Source: CAZSDU01 sp963662525 (GTDB lineage Bacteria > Bacteroidota > Bacteroidia > Bacteroidales > FEN-979). Taken from it: a stretch of DNA of 64,000 nt. The stretch spans positions 186,001 to 250,000 of the forward strand of contig OY759717.1 of the NCBI GenBank assembly GCA_963662525.1. Reading direction: 5' to 3'. The stretch's first letter is position 1; every line of letters starts with the position of its first letter. The translations under genes were made by a program, and so were the position numbers. Positions 50,912 through 60,598 of this stretch are shown piece after piece. The notes beneath the pieces were generated by a model. It was given only the letters and a program-made list of their open reading frames with translations, did not search any database and had not been told where the DNA came from.

Positions 50912-53008
50912 ATGAAGAAGATTTCTTTTTTTATACTGACTTTAATAGTCATTGGATTAATTTCCTGTTTATCAAAGGAAATAAAGGAAAAACCCTCAGA
51001 TGCTCCCATAATCGGGAAACCCAGTATGGATGTTAAAAGTGATCTGATGACACCAGAAGTACTATGGAGTTTCGGACGGTTAAGTGAGCCTGAGCTTTCC
51101 CCGGATAAAAAATCAATCCTTTACGGAATCACTTATTATGATATTGCACAGAATAAGGGCAACCGGGAACTATATACCATTGGTGCCGACGGACAAGGAA
51201 TGAAACAAATTGCAAGCACGAAATTCAGTGAGTATCAGGGTATGTGGACCCCGGATGGAAAACGAATTTCATTTATTTCGGCCGAAACGGGTTCCATGCA
51301 GCTGTGGGAGATGGATTCCGATGGGAACAACCGGAAGCAGATCACTGAGATTGAGAACGGAATCAATGGTTATAAATATTCACCGGATGGGAAGAAAATT
51401 CTTTTTGTAGCAGAAGTTTTCGCCGATAAGCAACTCAAGGATTTGTACAATGACCTCCCAAAAGCCAGTGGTAAAATCTATACTGATCATATGTACAGGC
51501 ATTGGGATACCTGGGTTGAGTCATATAGCCATGTGTTTTATGCTGAAATTTCTCCCGCCTTGATTACATCCGGAAAAGATATTCTTCAGGGAGAACCTTA
51601 TGAAAGTCCTTTGAAGCCCTTTGGCGGGATGGAGCAAATTAACTGGAGTCCTGATGGTAAAACAATCGCATACACCTGCCGGAAAAAAGTTGGTGTCGCA
51701 TATACCCTGTCTACAAATTCTGACCTCTATCTTTACGAGTTGGGAAGTGGGAAAACAAGCAATATTACAGAGGGAATGATGGGATACGATGTTGCCCCAA
51801 CCTACTCTCCTGACGGAAAAATGATTGCCTGGCAAAGCATGGACAGGGATGGTTATGAAGCAGATAAAAACAGGCTTTTCATCATTGACCTGGCCACGGG
51901 TATAAAAACTGACCTGACCAAGAACTTTGATCAAAATACCGATTTTTTTGTTTGGTCAGACGATGGTCAATCCATCATTTTCATCAGTGATTATCATGCC
52001 ACTGATGAAATTTATAAAGTAAATCTGGCCGATAATAAAATTAATAAGATCACGGAAGGAGTGCATAATTATAAGACTGTTGTGCAGGCAGGCGATAAAC
52101 TGATTGCTTCAAGAGTATCCATGTCGATGCCCGATGAAATTTATTCCATTGATCCTGTCACCGGTAAAGACACACCATTGACTACAACCAATAAGGATCT
52201 CCTCGACAAACTTAGCTTCGGAAAAGTGGAAGCAAAGTGGATCAAGACTACGGACAATAAAGACATGCACACCTGGATAATTTATCCCCCTCATTTTGAT
52301 CCGGCAAAAAAATATCCCACTTTACTTTATTGTGAAGGAGGACCTCAAAGTACAGTAAGTCAATTCTGGTCATATCGTTGGAATTTCCAGATGATGGCAG
52401 CTAACGGATATATTATTGTAGCTCCTAACCGTCGTGGTCTTCCGGGGTTCGGGCAAGCCTGGAATGAACAGATCAGCGGTGATTATGGCGGACAGAACAT
52501 GAAGGACTATTTAAGTGCGATTGATGCACTTTGTAAAGAACCCTATGTTGACAAGGATAAACTTGGTTGTGTTGGTGCAAGTTATGGGGGATTTTCAGTA
52601 TACTGGCTGGCAGGGAATCACAATAAACGTTTCAAGGCATTTATTGCACATGACGGGATGTTCAATCTGGAATCACAATACCTTGAAACTGACGAGATGT
52701 GGTTCGTGAACTGGGATCTTGGAGGTCCGTTCTGGGATAAAAACAATAAAACAGCCCAACGTTCTTTTGCGAATAGTCCGCACAGGTTTATTCAGAACTG
52801 GGATACACCCATCCTTGTCATCCATGGAGAACTGGATTACAGGATAACAGCCACTCAGGGAATGCAGGCATTTAATGGTGCTTTGCTGCGGGGGGTCCCG
52901 GCTGAATTTCTTTATTTCCCCGATGAAAACCATTGGGTTCTGAAACCTCAGAATGGGATTCTATGGCAACGTACATTTTACAACTGGCTTGACAAATGGC
53001 TAAAATAA
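50912..53008 (+). CDS. S9-family prolyl oligopeptidase-like lipoprotein peptidase
   Basis: A 698-aa protein with a lipoprotein signal (MKKISFFILTLIVIGLISC). An N-terminal beta-propeller region (about 45-440) has WD40-like TolB repeats such as 'FSEYQGMWTPDGKRISFIS', 'INWSPDGKTIAYTC' and 'YSPDGKMIAWQSM'. The C-terminal alpha/beta-hydrolase domain has the nucleophile in 'VGASYGGFSVYW' (Ser near 557), Asp in 'GELDYRI' near 641 and His in 'DENHWVLK' near 673, a full catalytic triad. It is probably a periplasmic peptidase of the DPP IV / acylaminoacyl-peptidase type. The TTG at 50888 is less likely than ATG 50912. The sirtuin gene begins directly after the stop. Confidence 0.93.
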   Translation: MKKISFFILTLIVIGLISCLSKEIKEKPSDAPIIGKPSMDVKSDLMTPEVLWSFGRLSEPELSPDKKSILYGITYYDIAQNKGNRELYTIGADGQGMKQIASTKFSEYQGMWTPDGKRISFISAETGSMQLWEMDSDGNNRKQITEIENGINGYKYSPDGKKILFVAEVFADKQLKDLYNDLPKASGKIYTDHMYRHWDTWVESYSHVFYAEISPALITSGKDILQGEPYESPLKPFGGMEQINWSPDGKTIAYTCRKKVGVAYTLSTNSDLYLYELGSGKTSNITEGMMGYDVAPTYSPDGKMIAWQSMDRDGYEADKNRLFIIDLATGIKTDLTKNFDQNTDFFVWSDDGQSIIFISDYHATDEIYKVNLADNKINKITEGVHNYKTVVQAGDKLIASRVSMSMPDEIYSIDPVTGKDTPLTTTNKDLLDKLSFGKVEAKWIKTTDNKDMHTWIIYPPHFDPAKKYPTLLYCEGGPQSTVSQFWSYRWNFQMMAANGYIIVAPNRRGLPGFGQAWNEQISGDYGGQNMKDYLSAIDALCKEPYVDKDKLGCVGASYGGFSVYWLAGNHNKRFKAFIAHDGMFNLESQYLETDEMWFVNWDLGGPFWDKNNKTAQRSFANSPHRFIQNWDTPILVIHGELDYRITATQGMQAFNGALLRGVPAEFLYFPDENHWVLKPQNGILWQRTFYNWLDKWLK

Positions 53009-53788
53009 ATGCCGGTGGAAGAGGAATTAAAACAGGCGGCCAAACTGATTAAAGACGCGAGATTTACAACGGCATACACAGGTGCTGGCATCTCGGTTGA
53101 AAGTGGTATTCCTCCATTCCGTGGGGATGCTGGTTTATGGAGCAAATACGACCCGAAAGTTCTTGAGATCAGTTATTTTAAAGAGAATCCATCAGAATCC
53201 TGGAAGGTCATCAAGGAAATATTTTACGATTTTTTTGGAAAAGCCAAGCCAAATAAAGCCCATCAGGTACTCTCACGGCTTGAAGCCTCCGGGATGCTGG
53301 GACGGACGATTACCCAGAACATCGACAATCTCCACCAGGAAGCGGGATCAAAGCAGGTGTACGAATTTCATGGGAATTTAAAGAACCTGATTTGTTTGAC
53401 CTGCCATCGGAAATACCGGGCCGATGAGATCAGCCTTGATCATCCGCCTCCGACCTGCAGGGAATGCGGTGGGTTGCTGAAACCTGATTTCATCTTTTTC
53501 GGTGAAGCCATTCCCCAGGGCCCATTGTCTGCAGCTTATGAAGCAGCCTCCATTTCGGATGTTTTTCTGATCATTGGAACAACAGGTGAGGTAATGCCTG
53601 CCAACCAATTCCCGTATATGGCAAAAAGCAATGGATCCAGCATTATTGAGATCAACCTGGAACCTTCAAGTTATACGGCACCCATCACAGACATCTTCAT
53701 TCAGGCGAAAGCAACGGAAGTAATGATAAATCTGGAGGCCATACTATTTTCCTCTTCCCTGGATAATGATCAGGAAGGTATAGATTAA
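53009..53788 (+). CDS. cobB: SIR2-family NAD-dependent protein deacylase
   Basis: A 259-aa sirtuin. It has the NAD-binding 'TGAGISVESGIPPFRGDAGLWSKY' (23-46), 'ITQNIDNLHQEAGS' near 103-116, the catalytic His in 'EFHGNL' near 121, four zinc Cys (two in 'ICLTCH', two in 'CRECG'), and 'DFIFFGEAIPQG'. It uses NAD+ to deacylate lysines and produces O-acyl-ADP-ribose. The ATG follows the S9 peptidase stop with no gap. The last 45 bases overlap the end of the convergent sugar-transferase gene, the longest overlap seen here. Confidence 0.95.
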   Translation: MPVEEELKQAAKLIKDARFTTAYTGAGISVESGIPPFRGDAGLWSKYDPKVLEISYFKENPSESWKVIKEIFYDFFGKAKPNKAHQVLSRLEASGMLGRTITQNIDNLHQEAGSKQVYEFHGNLKNLICLTCHRKYRADEISLDHPPPTCRECGGLLKPDFIFFGEAIPQGPLSAAYEAASISDVFLIIGTTGEVMPANQFPYMAKSNGSSIIEINLEPSSYTAPITDIFIQAKATEVMINLEAILFSSSLDNDQEGID

Positions 53789-55159
53789 AATTTTGAAATC
53801 CATTGCCAGTGACATGTTTTCGATGTAAAGGATATCGAATTTTAATCGTTCCACCATTTGTTCAAGATTTTCCGCATAGCCATATTTAACCTGACCCCAT
53901 GAAGTAATACCCGGTTTGACTTTATGCAGAAGGCGGTAATGAGGAGCACGCTGGGTAATCAATTCTATATAATAAGGTCGTTCAGGACGCGGGCCTACAA
54001 TGCTCATATCTCCTTTCAATACGGTGTAAAACTGAGGAATTTCATCGATCCTGAACTGGCGGAGAAACTTTCCAAAACGGGTAATCCTCGGATCGTCTTT
54101 TGAGGATAACTGGGGACCATTAGACTCGGCATCCCTGTACATGGTGCGGAATTTATGCATAATGAATGGTTTCCCTTTTAATCCCATTCTTTCCTGGGAA
54201 TAGAAAACAGGCCCGGAAGAGGTTAGTTTAATGATGATACCAGTGATCAGCATGAAAGGTGATAATAAAATCAGACAAAGTATTGATACAACAATATCGA
54301 TGATACGTTTCAGCGACATTTGCCAGTCGGGCATCAGGTCGGGATAAATCTGAATCAGAGGGGCATGAAAGATGGAAGTAGTTTTTACAGATCCCATGAG
54401 AATATCTTGCATGGCAGGAATTATTTTTATCACCACATCCGTATCTTCCAACTGGGTGATTATGTTCTCAATAGTATGATTTTCAGAATGTTCAATAGCA
54501 ATAATTACTTCCTCAATATTTAATTCCTTCACCAGCCTGTTCAGGTCATTAAGTCCACCGAGATGAGGGATAAATTCAGCAAGTTTATAGCTGTTGTAGC
54601 CTTCTACATTGACAAACCCAACGAAATTGTTTCCTGAAGATTTTTCCTGGTTTTCAATTTCCTCATAGATAGAGACGGCATTGCCATTGCTTCCGACAAT
54701 AATCGTACAAAAGCCGATTATTTTATGGTGGATTTTAAAGGCGGCCTGAGAAGTAAGAATGAACCTGAATCCGGCAGTAAAAAATAAATGGAGAAAAAAC
54801 AGGATAAAAAAGAATTCGGCATAAGTCCTCTGTGTTTTGATCACATCATCAAGAATAATAGTAAAGAAGATAATGGTCACTCCGATAAATGTAATCAAAA
54901 TGGTCTGAGCAAATTCCTTCAGCCTGGCTTTCCGGAATATCTTCCTGTACGTTCCAATTAAGGTATATAGCAGAAGCCAGTAAAAAGGGATTATGATGAT
55001 TCCGAGATATAGGTTTGTATCAAAAAAAATATCCTGAATATGTGATAGAGCGGTATGGTCAACAGCAAATTTTCTATAAATAAAGAATGTTGTCCAGGCA
55101 ATGAGGGCAGCAAAATAATCGAAAGCAATATACTTTATAACCTGTAAACGTTTATTCAT
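53744..55159 (-). CDS. Polyprenyl-phosphate sugar-1-phosphate transferase (WcaJ/WbaP type)
   Basis: A 471-aa membrane enzyme. Four to five N-terminal helices (about 10-135) are followed by a Rossmann-like CoA-binding-type region ('CTIIVGSNGNAVSIYEEIEN', near 150), one more helix near 275-300, and the bacterial sugar transferase domain with 'RMGLKGKPFIMHKFRTM', 'DEIPQFYTVLKGDMSIVGPRPERP' and 'HKVKPGITSWGQVKYGY'. It transfers a hexose-1-phosphate to undecaprenyl phosphate to start capsule or exopolysaccharide synthesis. The start overlaps the end of a lipoprotein gene by 4 bp. No other glycan genes adjoin it. Confidence 0.93.
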   Translation of the reverse strand: MNKRLQVIKYIAFDYFAALIAWTTFFIYRKFAVDHTALSHIQDIFFDTNLYLGIIIIPFYWLLLYTLIGTYRKIFRKARLKEFAQTILITFIGVTIIFFTIILDDVIKTQRTYAEFFFILFFLHLFFTAGFRFILTSQAAFKIHHKIIGFCTIIVGSNGNAVSIYEEIENQEKSSGNNFVGFVNVEGYNSYKLAEFIPHLGGLNDLNRLVKELNIEEVIIAIEHSENHTIENIITQLEDTDVVIKIIPAMQDILMGSVKTTSIFHAPLIQIYPDLMPDWQMSLKRIIDIVVSILCLILLSPFMLITGIIIKLTSSGPVFYSQERMGLKGKPFIMHKFRTMYRDAESNGPQLSSKDDPRITRFGKFLRQFRIDEIPQFYTVLKGDMSIVGPRPERPYYIELITQRAPHYRLLHKVKPGITSWGQVKYGYAENLEQMVERLKFDILYIENMSLAMDFKILIYTFLIIIQGRGK

Positions 55160-56034
55160 TTTGTGGTCACGAGTTTAAGGTTATCAAACAAGATGGTAGT
55201 TTGCAGGGCATCTTCATCTTTGAATGTACCCATGTATAAGCGATAACTGAATACGTTGGGATAGGCATTCATGCTGGTTGTAAGGTCAACATAAATTTTT
55301 TTCCAGGTATTATTGGTTTTATTCAGATTGATGATAGGTACCGTATAAATATTCGTGGTGGAATATAAAATAAGACCAACGGTCAGCACATTTGAAGTAT
55401 TAAAATTCATCTCCAGAAAGACCGGTGCATAGGGAATAATAAAATCATTGTGGGTCTGGCATTCGAAGAAATCCATGGTAGTATCCATGACAACCATTCC
55501 GGAATGTGATCCTTCAAAAGTGAGAGGGGACCCGATTGGAGTTTTCTGTATATAGGCTGTACTTCTTGAAGTTGTATCCAGGGAGATAGAGATATTATCA
55601 AAATCTTCCATCCAGGTAAAACCGGCAGCAGTAGTATATGTTGTTTTCATCACCCCCAGATGGGTTGTACTATCTTCGGTTAACCGGATCTGCTTAGAAA
55701 TCTCAGCATAAAATATATAGTTAATCCTTGTCGAAGCAATTCCGTTCTTTTTTATTCCTGGAAGAATTTTCACCGTATGCATTCCATTTTTAAGAACGGG
55801 AAATCTTGCCGGCAGTTCAAATGCACCGATCAAATCATCGTCAACATATACCCAGGCATCAGTAATATTTTGTGAAGCGGTGCCCTGAAGATAGTAATCG
55901 GTAGTTAAATAGATAGAATCAATTGATAGATAAGCAGGAATTGTCTGGTCACCGGAAAATTTCTCGCATGTCGTTAGAGAAAGTAAGAGGATAAGCAGAA
56001 AAGACAAGAGTGGTAAAGGTTTCCAATAAGTCAT
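55156..56034 (-). CDS. Lipoprotein of unknown function
   Basis: A 292-aa protein with a type II signal peptide and lipobox 'LTTC' near residue 22. An N-terminal domain (about 35-135) has PEGA-like features such as 'AWVYVDDDLIGAFELPARFPVL' and 'GMHTVKILPG'. The C-terminal half (about 145-290) is beta-rich and resembles a jelly-roll, with 'FTWMEDFDNISISLD', 'GSHSGMVVMD' and 'TILFDNLKLV'. I do not recognise a named family. It overlaps the sugar transferase gene by 4 bp, so the two are coupled and it may serve envelope-glycan display or export. Confidence 0.7.
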   Translation of the reverse strand: MTYWKPLPLLSFLLILLLSLTTCEKFSGDQTIPAYLSIDSIYLTTDYYLQGTASQNITDAWVYVDDDLIGAFELPARFPVLKNGMHTVKILPGIKKNGIASTRINYIFYAEISKQIRLTEDSTTHLGVMKTTYTTAAGFTWMEDFDNISISLDTTSRSTAYIQKTPIGSPLTFEGSHSGMVVMDTTMDFFECQTHNDFIIPYAPVFLEMNFNTSNVLTVGLILYSTTNIYTVPIINLNKTNNTWKKIYVDLTTSMNAYPNVFSYRLYMGTFKDEDALQTTILFDNLKLVTTK

Positions 56035-56132
56035 AGATGAGGGTAGCTTAATCCCGTAATTTGTAACGGTCGTTTCCGGCGTATATTGTTCATGAAATCG
56101 AGAAAAGTAATTAACAAAAAAATAACATGAAT

Positions 56133-57119
56133 TCAGATTAGATTTGTACCAGCCTGTTCCACCTTTTCAATGATCCTATGTGCCACTTCCAGTGCACTGT
56201 AACCGTCGTTAATGGTGACAGAAGGAATGGTATTGTTGACGATGGCAGACTGAAAACTTTCAAGCTCCTTTTTAATTGCATTCAGGGGTTTGATTTCAGG
56301 TTTATCAAATAAAATTTGTTTGGTCACTTTTCCATGTCCAAGCTCAAGAATCATCCCTAAAGGTGCCTGTCCTGGATCCAGATCTTTTATCCTTACTACT
56401 TCTACTTCCTTTTTTAAAAAATCCACGGAAATATAGGCATCCCGTTGAAAAAAGCGTGATTTTCTCATGTTTTTCATTGATATCCGGCTAGCAGTAAGGT
56501 TGGCCACGCATCCATTATCAAATTCAATGCGGGCATTGGCAATATCCGGGGTATCGCTTACCACCGACACACCACTCGCATTAATTTTCCGTATATTGCT
56601 TTTCACTACACTCAGGATGATATCAATATCATGGATCATCAAATCAAGGATAACCGGAACGTCTGTACCTCTTGGATTAAACTGGGCAAGACGGTGGCTC
56701 TCAATGAACATAGGGCGGTCAAGATGTGATTCTGCCGCAAGGAAAGCGGGATTGAACCTTTCCACATGGCCTACTTGCACTTTCACATTGGCTTCTGCTG
56801 CAATTTTAATCAGTTCCCGGGCTTCATCAAGGCTTGTAACAATCGGTTTTTCAATAAATACATGCCGGCATTTTTTTAAGGATTTTGATGCACATTCAAA
56901 ATGAGAAATGGTAGGGGTAACAATATCTACAACATCCACTGCATCGATAAGTTCTTCAATGGATGGATATTTTTTCACTTTATATTCAGCTTCCACTTTC
57001 CCAGCAACATGTTCATCCGGATCAAAGAAACCAACCAAATCAAATCCGGGAATTTCCTTGATACAGTTAATGTGAATTTTTCCCAGATGCCCCGCCCCTA
57101 ATACACCAATTTTAAGCAT
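56133..57119 (-). CDS. Gfo/Idh/MocA-family oxidoreductase
   Basis: A 328-aa NAD(P)-dependent sugar or polyol dehydrogenase-like protein. It has the Rossmann loop GVLGAGHLGKIH (4-15), 'VDVVDIVTPTISHFE' near 65-80, the catalytic-region 'HVFIEKPIV' near 92, and 'LMIHDIDIILSVV' near 170. The chosen ATG 57119 gives a perfect family N-terminus; the frame extends six codons upstream into a TACCTTTG promoter box. Its substrate is not evident. The gene lies upstream of the lipoprotein and sugar transferase on the same strand with a 98-base gap. Confidence 0.9.
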   Translation of the reverse strand: MLKIGVLGAGHLGKIHINCIKEIPGFDLVGFFDPDEHVAGKVEAEYKVKKYPSIEELIDAVDVVDIVTPTISHFECASKSLKKCRHVFIEKPIVTSLDEARELIKIAAEANVKVQVGHVERFNPAFLAAESHLDRPMFIESHRLAQFNPRGTDVPVILDLMIHDIDIILSVVKSNIRKINASGVSVVSDTPDIANARIEFDNGCVANLTASRISMKNMRKSRFFQRDAYISVDFLKKEVEVVRIKDLDPGQAPLGMILELGHGKVTKQILFDKPEIKPLNAIKKELESFQSAIVNNTIPSVTINDGYSALEVAHRIIEKVEQAGTNLI

Positions 57120-57134
57120 AAAACATTTTTTTTG

Positions 57135-57142
57135 CAAAGGTA
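57135..57142 (-). promoter_or_regulatory. -7 promoter box for the Gfo/Idh/MocA gene
   Basis: Minus-strand TACCTTTG is an exact TAnnTTTG, 15 bases upstream of ATG 57119, and overlaps the alternative start at 57137. Confidence 0.55.
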
Positions 57143-57198
57143 ATTTTTTACGCTGATTGAATTTAGTATTTTCGTGAAATATTTAACGATAAACATAC

Positions 57199-57864
57199 AT
57201 GACCGAAGCTCGTCCTGTTGATTCATACCGCCACCAGGGTTTAAGAAAACTGCTGATTGATCATATTAAGCAAAAGGGTATTCACGATCGGAATGTTTTA
57301 TCCGCCATGGAGAAAGTGCCACGGCACTTCTTTTTCGATTCTTCTTTTCTCGAATATGCCTATGAAGATAAACCATTTCCCATCGGCGCTGGTCAAACGA
57401 TTTCACAACCCTACACCGTTGCATTCCAAAGTGAATTATTACAGTTACGTAAAGGAGAGAAAGTCTTGGAAATCGGTACCGGTTCAGGTTACCAGGCCTG
57501 TATACTCATGGAAATGGGAGCTAAGGTATTTACCATTGAACGTCAGAGAACTTTATTTGATAGAACCAGTAAATATCTGCAATCCCTGGGCTATCTTTCC
57601 ATAAAAACCTTTTATGGAGATGGATATAAGGGCCTGCCTGCCTTTGCTCCCTTTGATAAAATTATTGTCACTGCCGCAGCGCCATTTCTTCCTGATCCCC
57701 TGATTGAACAGCTTAAACCGGGAGGAATTCTTATCATCCCCCTGGGTGAAGAAATACAAATCATGACAAGTTTTAAAAAAAATTCGAACACCGACTGTAA
57801 AAAAGAAGAACACGGCTTATTCCGCTTTGTGCCGATGTTGGAAAACAAAGCGAAAGACAAATAA
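57199..57864 (+). CDS. pcm: Protein-L-isoaspartate O-methyltransferase
   Basis: A 221-aa SAM-dependent repair enzyme for isoaspartyl residues in damaged proteins. It has the family blocks 'VLSAMEKVPRHFF' (33-45), 'PIGAGQTISQPYTVAFQSELL' (62-82), the SAM motif 'VLEIGTGSGYQACIL' (90-104), and 'DKIIVTAAAPFLPDPLIEQLKPGGILIIPLG' near 153-183. Length and motifs are standard. A near-consensus -7 box TATTTTCG is 24 bases upstream. The MORN lipoprotein follows after eight bases. Confidence 0.95.
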   Translation: MTEARPVDSYRHQGLRKLLIDHIKQKGIHDRNVLSAMEKVPRHFFFDSSFLEYAYEDKPFPIGAGQTISQPYTVAFQSELLQLRKGEKVLEIGTGSGYQACILMEMGAKVFTIERQRTLFDRTSKYLQSLGYLSIKTFYGDGYKGLPAFAPFDKIIVTAAAPFLPDPLIEQLKPGGILIIPLGEEIQIMTSFKKNSNTDCKKEEHGLFRFVPMLENKAKDK

Positions 57865-57872
57865 TGTAAACC

Positions 57873-58532
57873 ATGAAACAAGTTTTTCTATTTGCACTGC
57901 TGTTTACCCTGGCAGGGTGTGCAGCTAAAAAAGTCAACTTTGATCAATTGCAGGATCGAAACGGACTTTATTATCTTGTAAATGACGACAAACCTTTCAG
58001 CGGACAAGTTGTTTCCTATGTTGCAGGCAAGGTCGAATTTGAAGGCGAAGTTAAAAACGGACTGAAAGAAGGTAACTGGACTTACTATTATCCGACCGGA
58101 CAGAGAAAAATGGAAGGGAGCTTCAGTGACGGGCTGAAAGAAGGGACCTGGAATTACTGGAAGGAAAATGGCCAGCCAGATGTAATAGAAATTTACAAAA
58201 TGGGCAAACGTTTGGGTAATGATGGCACTCCGGAGCAAGAAGTGAAAAAGGATTCGGTTCCACCACCTGCCCCGGCCAATGCAGTGAAAACGGAACAAAA
58301 ACAGGAGGTTGAGAAAAAAGAATTGCCAAAAAAAACCTTACCTCTGGAGTGGGAAAGACTCCGTGGCGGACCTGTTAAGTATCTGGATGGGATACCTTAT
58401 ACCGGCTCCGTTGTAAAACACTACCGCGAAGGTGGTCTGGAACTGCAAGGCCAGTTTAACTATGGACACAGGAGCGGTAAATGGACCTTCTACGACCGGC
58501 TGGGAAATATCCGTGACGTCAGATACTACTAG
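57873..58532 (+). CDS. MORN-repeat lipoprotein
   Basis: A 219-aa lipoprotein with signal peptide and lipobox LAGC (Cys 16). Two blocks of MORN-type repeats ('FEGEVKNGLKEGNWTYYYPTG', 'MEGSFSDGLKEGTWNYWKENG', and later 'LQGQFNYGHRSGKWTFYDRLG') are separated by a Pro/Lys/Glu-rich linker at about 120-155. It is a different architecture from the MORN protein at 13.5 kb. No partner is known. Its end overlaps the convergent ccmF-like gene by 14 bp. Confidence 0.85.
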   Translation: MKQVFLFALLFTLAGCAAKKVNFDQLQDRNGLYYLVNDDKPFSGQVVSYVAGKVEFEGEVKNGLKEGNWTYYYPTGQRKMEGSFSDGLKEGTWNYWKENGQPDVIEIYKMGKRLGNDGTPEQEVKKDSVPPPAPANAVKTEQKQEVEKKELPKKTLPLEWERLRGGPVKYLDGIPYTGSVVKHYREGGLELQGQFNYGHRSGKWTFYDRLGNIRDVRYY

Positions 58533-60579
58533 ATCCTTTTTGACGCAACCTTTTCCAGAGAGCGATCATAAAACCGATGGTCATCAGGATAGATCCTGTC
58601 CATAAAACATTGATATTCGGATTCATGATTACTTTTATTATAATGTATTCCGGATCTTCTCCTACATGGGAAATGTAGGTATAATAGTCGCGATTAAAAT
58701 AATGCTTTGTTGCCGGATTATATACATTTCCCATTCTATCGTTACGATTTACTGAAGGAAACAGAATGAATTCCCGGATAAACTTACCGTTTTTCATTTT
58801 CAGGAAGTCCACCTGATACTCTGTCATATTTCCCTTCTGCTTTTTATCTACATAGGTCACATAAAACCCACCCATATACAAGGTATCATTTCTAACCAAC
58901 ATCAGATTCTCCGCATTTGCTTTTTCATCACCCAGATCAAAACGAGAGGTATTGGAGGAAATAGTAGTGGAATTTGAAAAAGTTACCAGAACTCCAAGCA
59001 AAAAAAGCAGGAAGCCAATATGGGTAACCATCGCGCCGATATTCCGAGGTTTGGCTGTTTGAAAAAGCAGATTAGTAAAAGAAGAAAGCAGTGAAAACAG
59101 GATGAAAAATAAAAATAACAGGAAATTGGTTTGAGTCAGTACTCCGAAAACAGCAAACGGGATACAAAGCAGAAATGCCAGAATAAGGGGCATGATCAGT
59201 TTCCGGAAGAACCTGCCTGGCTCATTGGCATGATAATTCAAAAATTGTGTGAATGCAATAAAACCTGCTATTAAAAGAGAATAGGGCATCTGCCAGCGAT
59301 TAAAAAAGCCGGTACGGTCTGAAGGAGGCGCAATATCGGTACCGAAAATACTATTATAAACAGGGATAGATGTTGTAAACGCAATTTGAAATGCAGCCAG
59401 AACAATAATGATGGCTCCAATAAACATCCAGAATTCACGGGAAAGCAGAATATCGTTCTTTTTTTCATACAGCTTCCTGAAATTGAAAGAAATTAAAAAA
59501 ATCGTCAACAACAGGAATGAAAGCAGGTATACCAGTAGTTGTAACGTCATCCCATTATCGCCGAAGGAATGGGCGGAAGAATTAGCCAATACACCGCTTC
59601 GGGTTAAAAAACTTGCATACAGTACTAAAACATAGGACAGTCCGAGGAATACATATGATGAAAACAAGGCAAAATTCTGTTTTCTGGAAATCAATAAAAA
59701 ATGAAGTGAGGCCACCAGGGTCATCCACGGCACCAAAGAAGAATTTTCAACTGGATCCCAGGACCAAAATCCACCGAAAGTCAGTGAAACATAAGCCCAG
59801 GCTCCTCCAAGAAGGATTCCTGCTCCTAATAATGCAAGCGACAACAAGGTCCAGGTTGTTGCTGGTTTTATCCAGCCGGAGTAGTCCTTTTTCATTAACG
59901 ATGCCATGGCATAGGAAAAAGGAACCAATGCCAGTGCATAGCCAATAAAAAGTATAGGAGGATGAATGGTCATCCAGATATTTTCAAGCAGGGGATTCAG
60001 TCCATTACCATCAGAAATCATGCTCAGGTAATTTGGCTGGGAAAATATGGTACCATTGATTGTTGCAAGCGTATCTCTGAGTAAAGTAAAAGGGTTTCCT
60101 CCAATTTTAACGCCTAAAATAGTGATGCCTAGAAGCATGGATGTGACAAAGAGCTGAGAAAAGGAAACAATGGCCATTACAGGTTTTTCCCATTCTCTGG
60201 CAATGAAAATCAGTATCAAGCCTAAAAAAGCCTGACCAAGAGCCCAGACGAGAAAACTCCCCTCCTGCCCTGCCCAAAAACAGGAAATAATATATGACAC
60301 AGGCAATAATCGTGAGGAATACTGCCAAACATAAGCATATTCAAAATAATGGTGAAAGATCAGGTAATATAGAATGATAGCTACAATTAAGAGAGAAATG
60401 ACATGTGAAATATAAAAACCACGGCTGGCAGGTAGCCATAACTTTCTCCCTTTTTTTTTAATATAAAATGACAGTAAATAAAACAAGGTTGCCAAAATAG
60501 CAGAAATGAAGCTAAAAAAAATAAAAAAATTACCAAGAATTCCGGGAAGCAGGTGTTCACCGATATAATGTATTTCCAT
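58519..60579 (-). CDS. ccmF: CcmF/NrfE-type cytochrome c heme lyase
   Basis: A 686-aa integral membrane protein with about fifteen predicted helices. The tryptophan-rich WWD-type signature is present in 'GGFWSWDPVENSSLVPWM' near 260, with 'GQEGSFLVWALGQ' near 105-117 and His-containing 'WMTIHPPILFIGYALA' near 200. A periplasmic domain with 'SNTSRFDLGD' occupies about 545-655. It joins heme to apocytochrome c together with other Ccm proteins, none of which are nearby. The frame extends ten codons upstream, but a TATTTTTG box in that extension supports ATG 60579. Confidence 0.88.
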   Translation of the reverse strand: MEIHYIGEHLLPGILGNFFIFFSFISAILATLFYLLSFYIKKKGRKLWLPASRGFYISHVISLLIVAIILYYLIFHHYFEYAYVWQYSSRLLPVSYIISCFWAGQEGSFLVWALGQAFLGLILIFIAREWEKPVMAIVSFSQLFVTSMLLGITILGVKIGGNPFTLLRDTLATINGTIFSQPNYLSMISDGNGLNPLLENIWMTIHPPILFIGYALALVPFSYAMASLMKKDYSGWIKPATTWTLLSLALLGAGILLGGAWAYVSLTFGGFWSWDPVENSSLVPWMTLVASLHFLLISRKQNFALFSSYVFLGLSYVLVLYASFLTRSGVLANSSAHSFGDNGMTLQLLVYLLSFLLLTIFLISFNFRKLYEKKNDILLSREFWMFIGAIIIVLAAFQIAFTTSIPVYNSIFGTDIAPPSDRTGFFNRWQMPYSLLIAGFIAFTQFLNYHANEPGRFFRKLIMPLILAFLLCIPFAVFGVLTQTNFLLFLFFILFSLLSSFTNLLFQTAKPRNIGAMVTHIGFLLFLLGVLVTFSNSTTISSNTSRFDLGDEKANAENLMLVRNDTLYMGGFYVTYVDKKQKGNMTEYQVDFLKMKNGKFIREFILFPSVNRNDRMGNVYNPATKHYFNRDYYTYISHVGEDPEYIIIKVIMNPNINVLWTGSILMTIGFMIALWKRLRQKGSSSI

Positions 60580-60598
60580 GAATTTCAGATATAAAAGA

